Part shown: positions 4,951 through 5,924 of the stretch, piece by piece
Layout: each line of letters opens with the position of its first letter
Numbering within the stretch: position 1 is the stretch's first letter
Origin: Chloroflexota bacterium
GTDB taxonomy: Bacteria > Chloroflexota > Anaerolineae > B4-G1 > SLSP01
Length of the DNA: 5,924 bases
Reading direction: 5' to 3'
Assembly: GCA_012798275.1 (NCBI GenBank)
Contig: JAAZNO010000545.1
Location: forward strand, 1 to 5,924
Notes under the pieces: model-generated
What the model was told of the DNA's origin: nothing
Seen by the model: the letters and a program-made list of their open reading frames with translations, nothing else
Database searches by the model: none
Translations under genes and position numbers: made by a program

Positions 4951-5924
4951 ATGCCGAAACTCAAGGAACTTACCGTTCAGGGCTTCAAGTCCTTCGCTGA
5001 AGCGCTGACGCTCACCTTCCCCACCGGGATCACGGCGATTGTGGGGCCGAACGGCAGCGGGAAGAGCAATGTCGCGGACGCCGTTCGCTGGGTATTGGGC
5101 GAGCAGCGGATGCGTTCGTTGCGCGGCCGGACCGGCGAGGACATGATTTTCGCCGGCAGCAAGAAGCGCGCGCGAGCGGGCATGGCGCGCGTCGCGCTCA
5201 CGTTCGATAACAGCGATGGCTGGCTGCCCCTGGATTTCGCCGAAGTCATCATCGAACGTCGCACCTACCGCGACGGCAAGACCGATTATCTGCTCAACGG
5301 CAGCCGCGTCCGCCTCATGGATCTGCGCGATGTGCTCGACCGCGCCGGCCTGGGACGTGATGCCTACCTCACCGTGGGGCAGGGCCTGGTGGATCAGGTG
5401 CTCTCGCTCCGTCCCACAGAACGCACGGCGCTTTTCGAGCAGGCCGCGGGCATTGCTCCCTACCGCACGCGCCGCGAGGAGGCGCTGCGACGGCTGGAGG
5501 ACACTCAACATAACCTGGAGCGCGTCCGGGACATCGTCGGCGAAATCGAGCCGCGTCTGCGACGTCTGGAACGCGAGGTCGCCCGCGTCGAGCAGCACGC
5601 GCAACTTTCCGCCGAGCTCAAGTCGTTGCTGCGGGTGTGGTACGGCTATCGCTGGGGACAGGCCCTGCAGCGGGTGGAAAACGCCCGGCAGCGGGCGCAC
5701 TATCGCGCCGAGCGGGTCGCCCGGCAGCAAGAGGCCGTGGAGGGCGTGCTGAGTCGCGCCGCCGGCCTGCGCGCCCAGATGACGAGCCTGCGCGCGCAGC
5801 TGGCCGAGTTGCATCGTGAGAACAGCGCCCGTCACGCCGAGGCGGAGGCGTTGCAGCGGGAGCTCGCCGTGACTCAGGAGCGGCGGCGCTCTTTGCAGGA
5901 ACAGCACGCCGAAGCGCAGGCCAA
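4951..5924 (+). CDS. smc: Chromosome segregation protein SMC (partial, N-terminal 324 codons)
   Basis: SMC is the ATPase core of bacterial condensin; dimers with ScpA and ScpB compact and help segregate the chromosome on the nucleoid. The visible part includes the N-terminal half of the ATPase head and the first part of the coiled coil. LTVQGFKSF (7-15) opens the head. Walker A is GPNGSGKS at 32-39 with K38 and S39. VRWVLGEQ (45-52), SLRG (56-59) and MIFAGS (65-70) follow in the family order. The Q-loop segment is TVGQGLVDQVL (141-151) with Q144, and FEQAAGI (162-168) is the expected post-Q-loop block. From about 172 the sequence is rich in Arg, Glu, Ala and Leu with heptad spacing, as in the SMC coiled-coil arm. 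Hinge, signature motif and Walker B lie beyond the right edge; full-length family members are about 1150-1200 residues. RecN or Rad50-type ATPases are less likely given the block spacing. Confidence 0.95.
   Translation, partial: MPKLKELTVQGFKSFAEALTLTFPTGITAIVGPNGSGKSNVADAVRWVLGEQRMRSLRGRTGEDMIFAGSKKRARAGMARVALTFDNSDGWLPLDFAEVIIERRTYRDGKTDYLLNGSRVRLMDLRDVLDRAGLGRDAYLTVGQGLVDQVLSLRPTERTALFEQAAGIAPYRTRREEALRRLEDTQHNLERVRDIVGEIEPRLRRLEREVARVEQHAQLSAELKSLLRVWYGYRWGQALQRVENARQRAHYRAERVARQQEAVEGVLSRAAGLRAQMTSLRAQLAELHRENSARHAEAEALQRELAVTQERRRSLQEQHAEAQA

Noticed and set aside
4873..5907. A 344-codon open frame antisense to smc
   Set aside because: It lies opposite a clear SMC coding frame, has no recognisable domain or ribosome site, and long antisense frames are expected in GC-rich genes.

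Overview
The window is bacterial DNA, mostly GC-rich, with five protein genes and three informative intergenic stretches. Two genes run off the edges. A Sec signal peptide, a lipobox, Shine-Dalgarno sites and sigma70-type promoter boxes are all readable. The mix of an LVIVD beta-propeller protein, a DUF2202 lipoprotein and this form of SMC would fit an environmental lineage such as Chloroflexota. That placement is only a weak inference, because no rRNA or other strong marker is present.

Layout. Bases 1-1176 (minus) hold the N-terminal 392 codons of an exported LVIVD-repeat beta-propeller protein whose C-terminus lies beyond the left edge. Bases 1177-1466 are non-coding and rich in inverted repeats. 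Bases 1467-3283 (minus) hold a two-gene unit: a single-domain cupin followed, with a 4-base ATGA overlap, by a flavoprotein of the HI0933/YhiN/BaiN family. A good promoter (TTGAAG, 17 bases, TATACT) lies about 80 bases upstream of the cupin. Bases 3284-3678 are a divergent intergenic region. Bases 3679-4479 (plus) encode a lipoprotein with a DUF2202 ferritin-like helical domain, preceded by a palindrome built around a -10-like TATACT. Bases 4480-4950 are non-coding and contain several hairpins, an intrinsic terminator and then an extended -10 promoter. Base 4951 starts smc (plus), of which the N-terminal 324 codons are present: Walker A, Q-loop region and the beginning of the coiled coil.

How the genes relate. 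The cupin and the flavoprotein are almost certainly co-transcribed and translationally coupled, but neither substrate can be read from sequence. The propeller protein and the DUF2202 lipoprotein are both predicted to leave the cytoplasm and need not be connected. smc is a housekeeping chromosome-organisation gene with its own promoter, insulated from upstream transcription by the terminator at 4839-4860. No CRISPR array, tRNA, rRNA or intact mobile element was seen.

The most interesting material is non-coding: the stretch from about 4640 to 4860, with two long hairpins and a terminator but no gene, could be a structured small RNA or leader; and the palindrome at the DUF2202 promoter looks like an operator.
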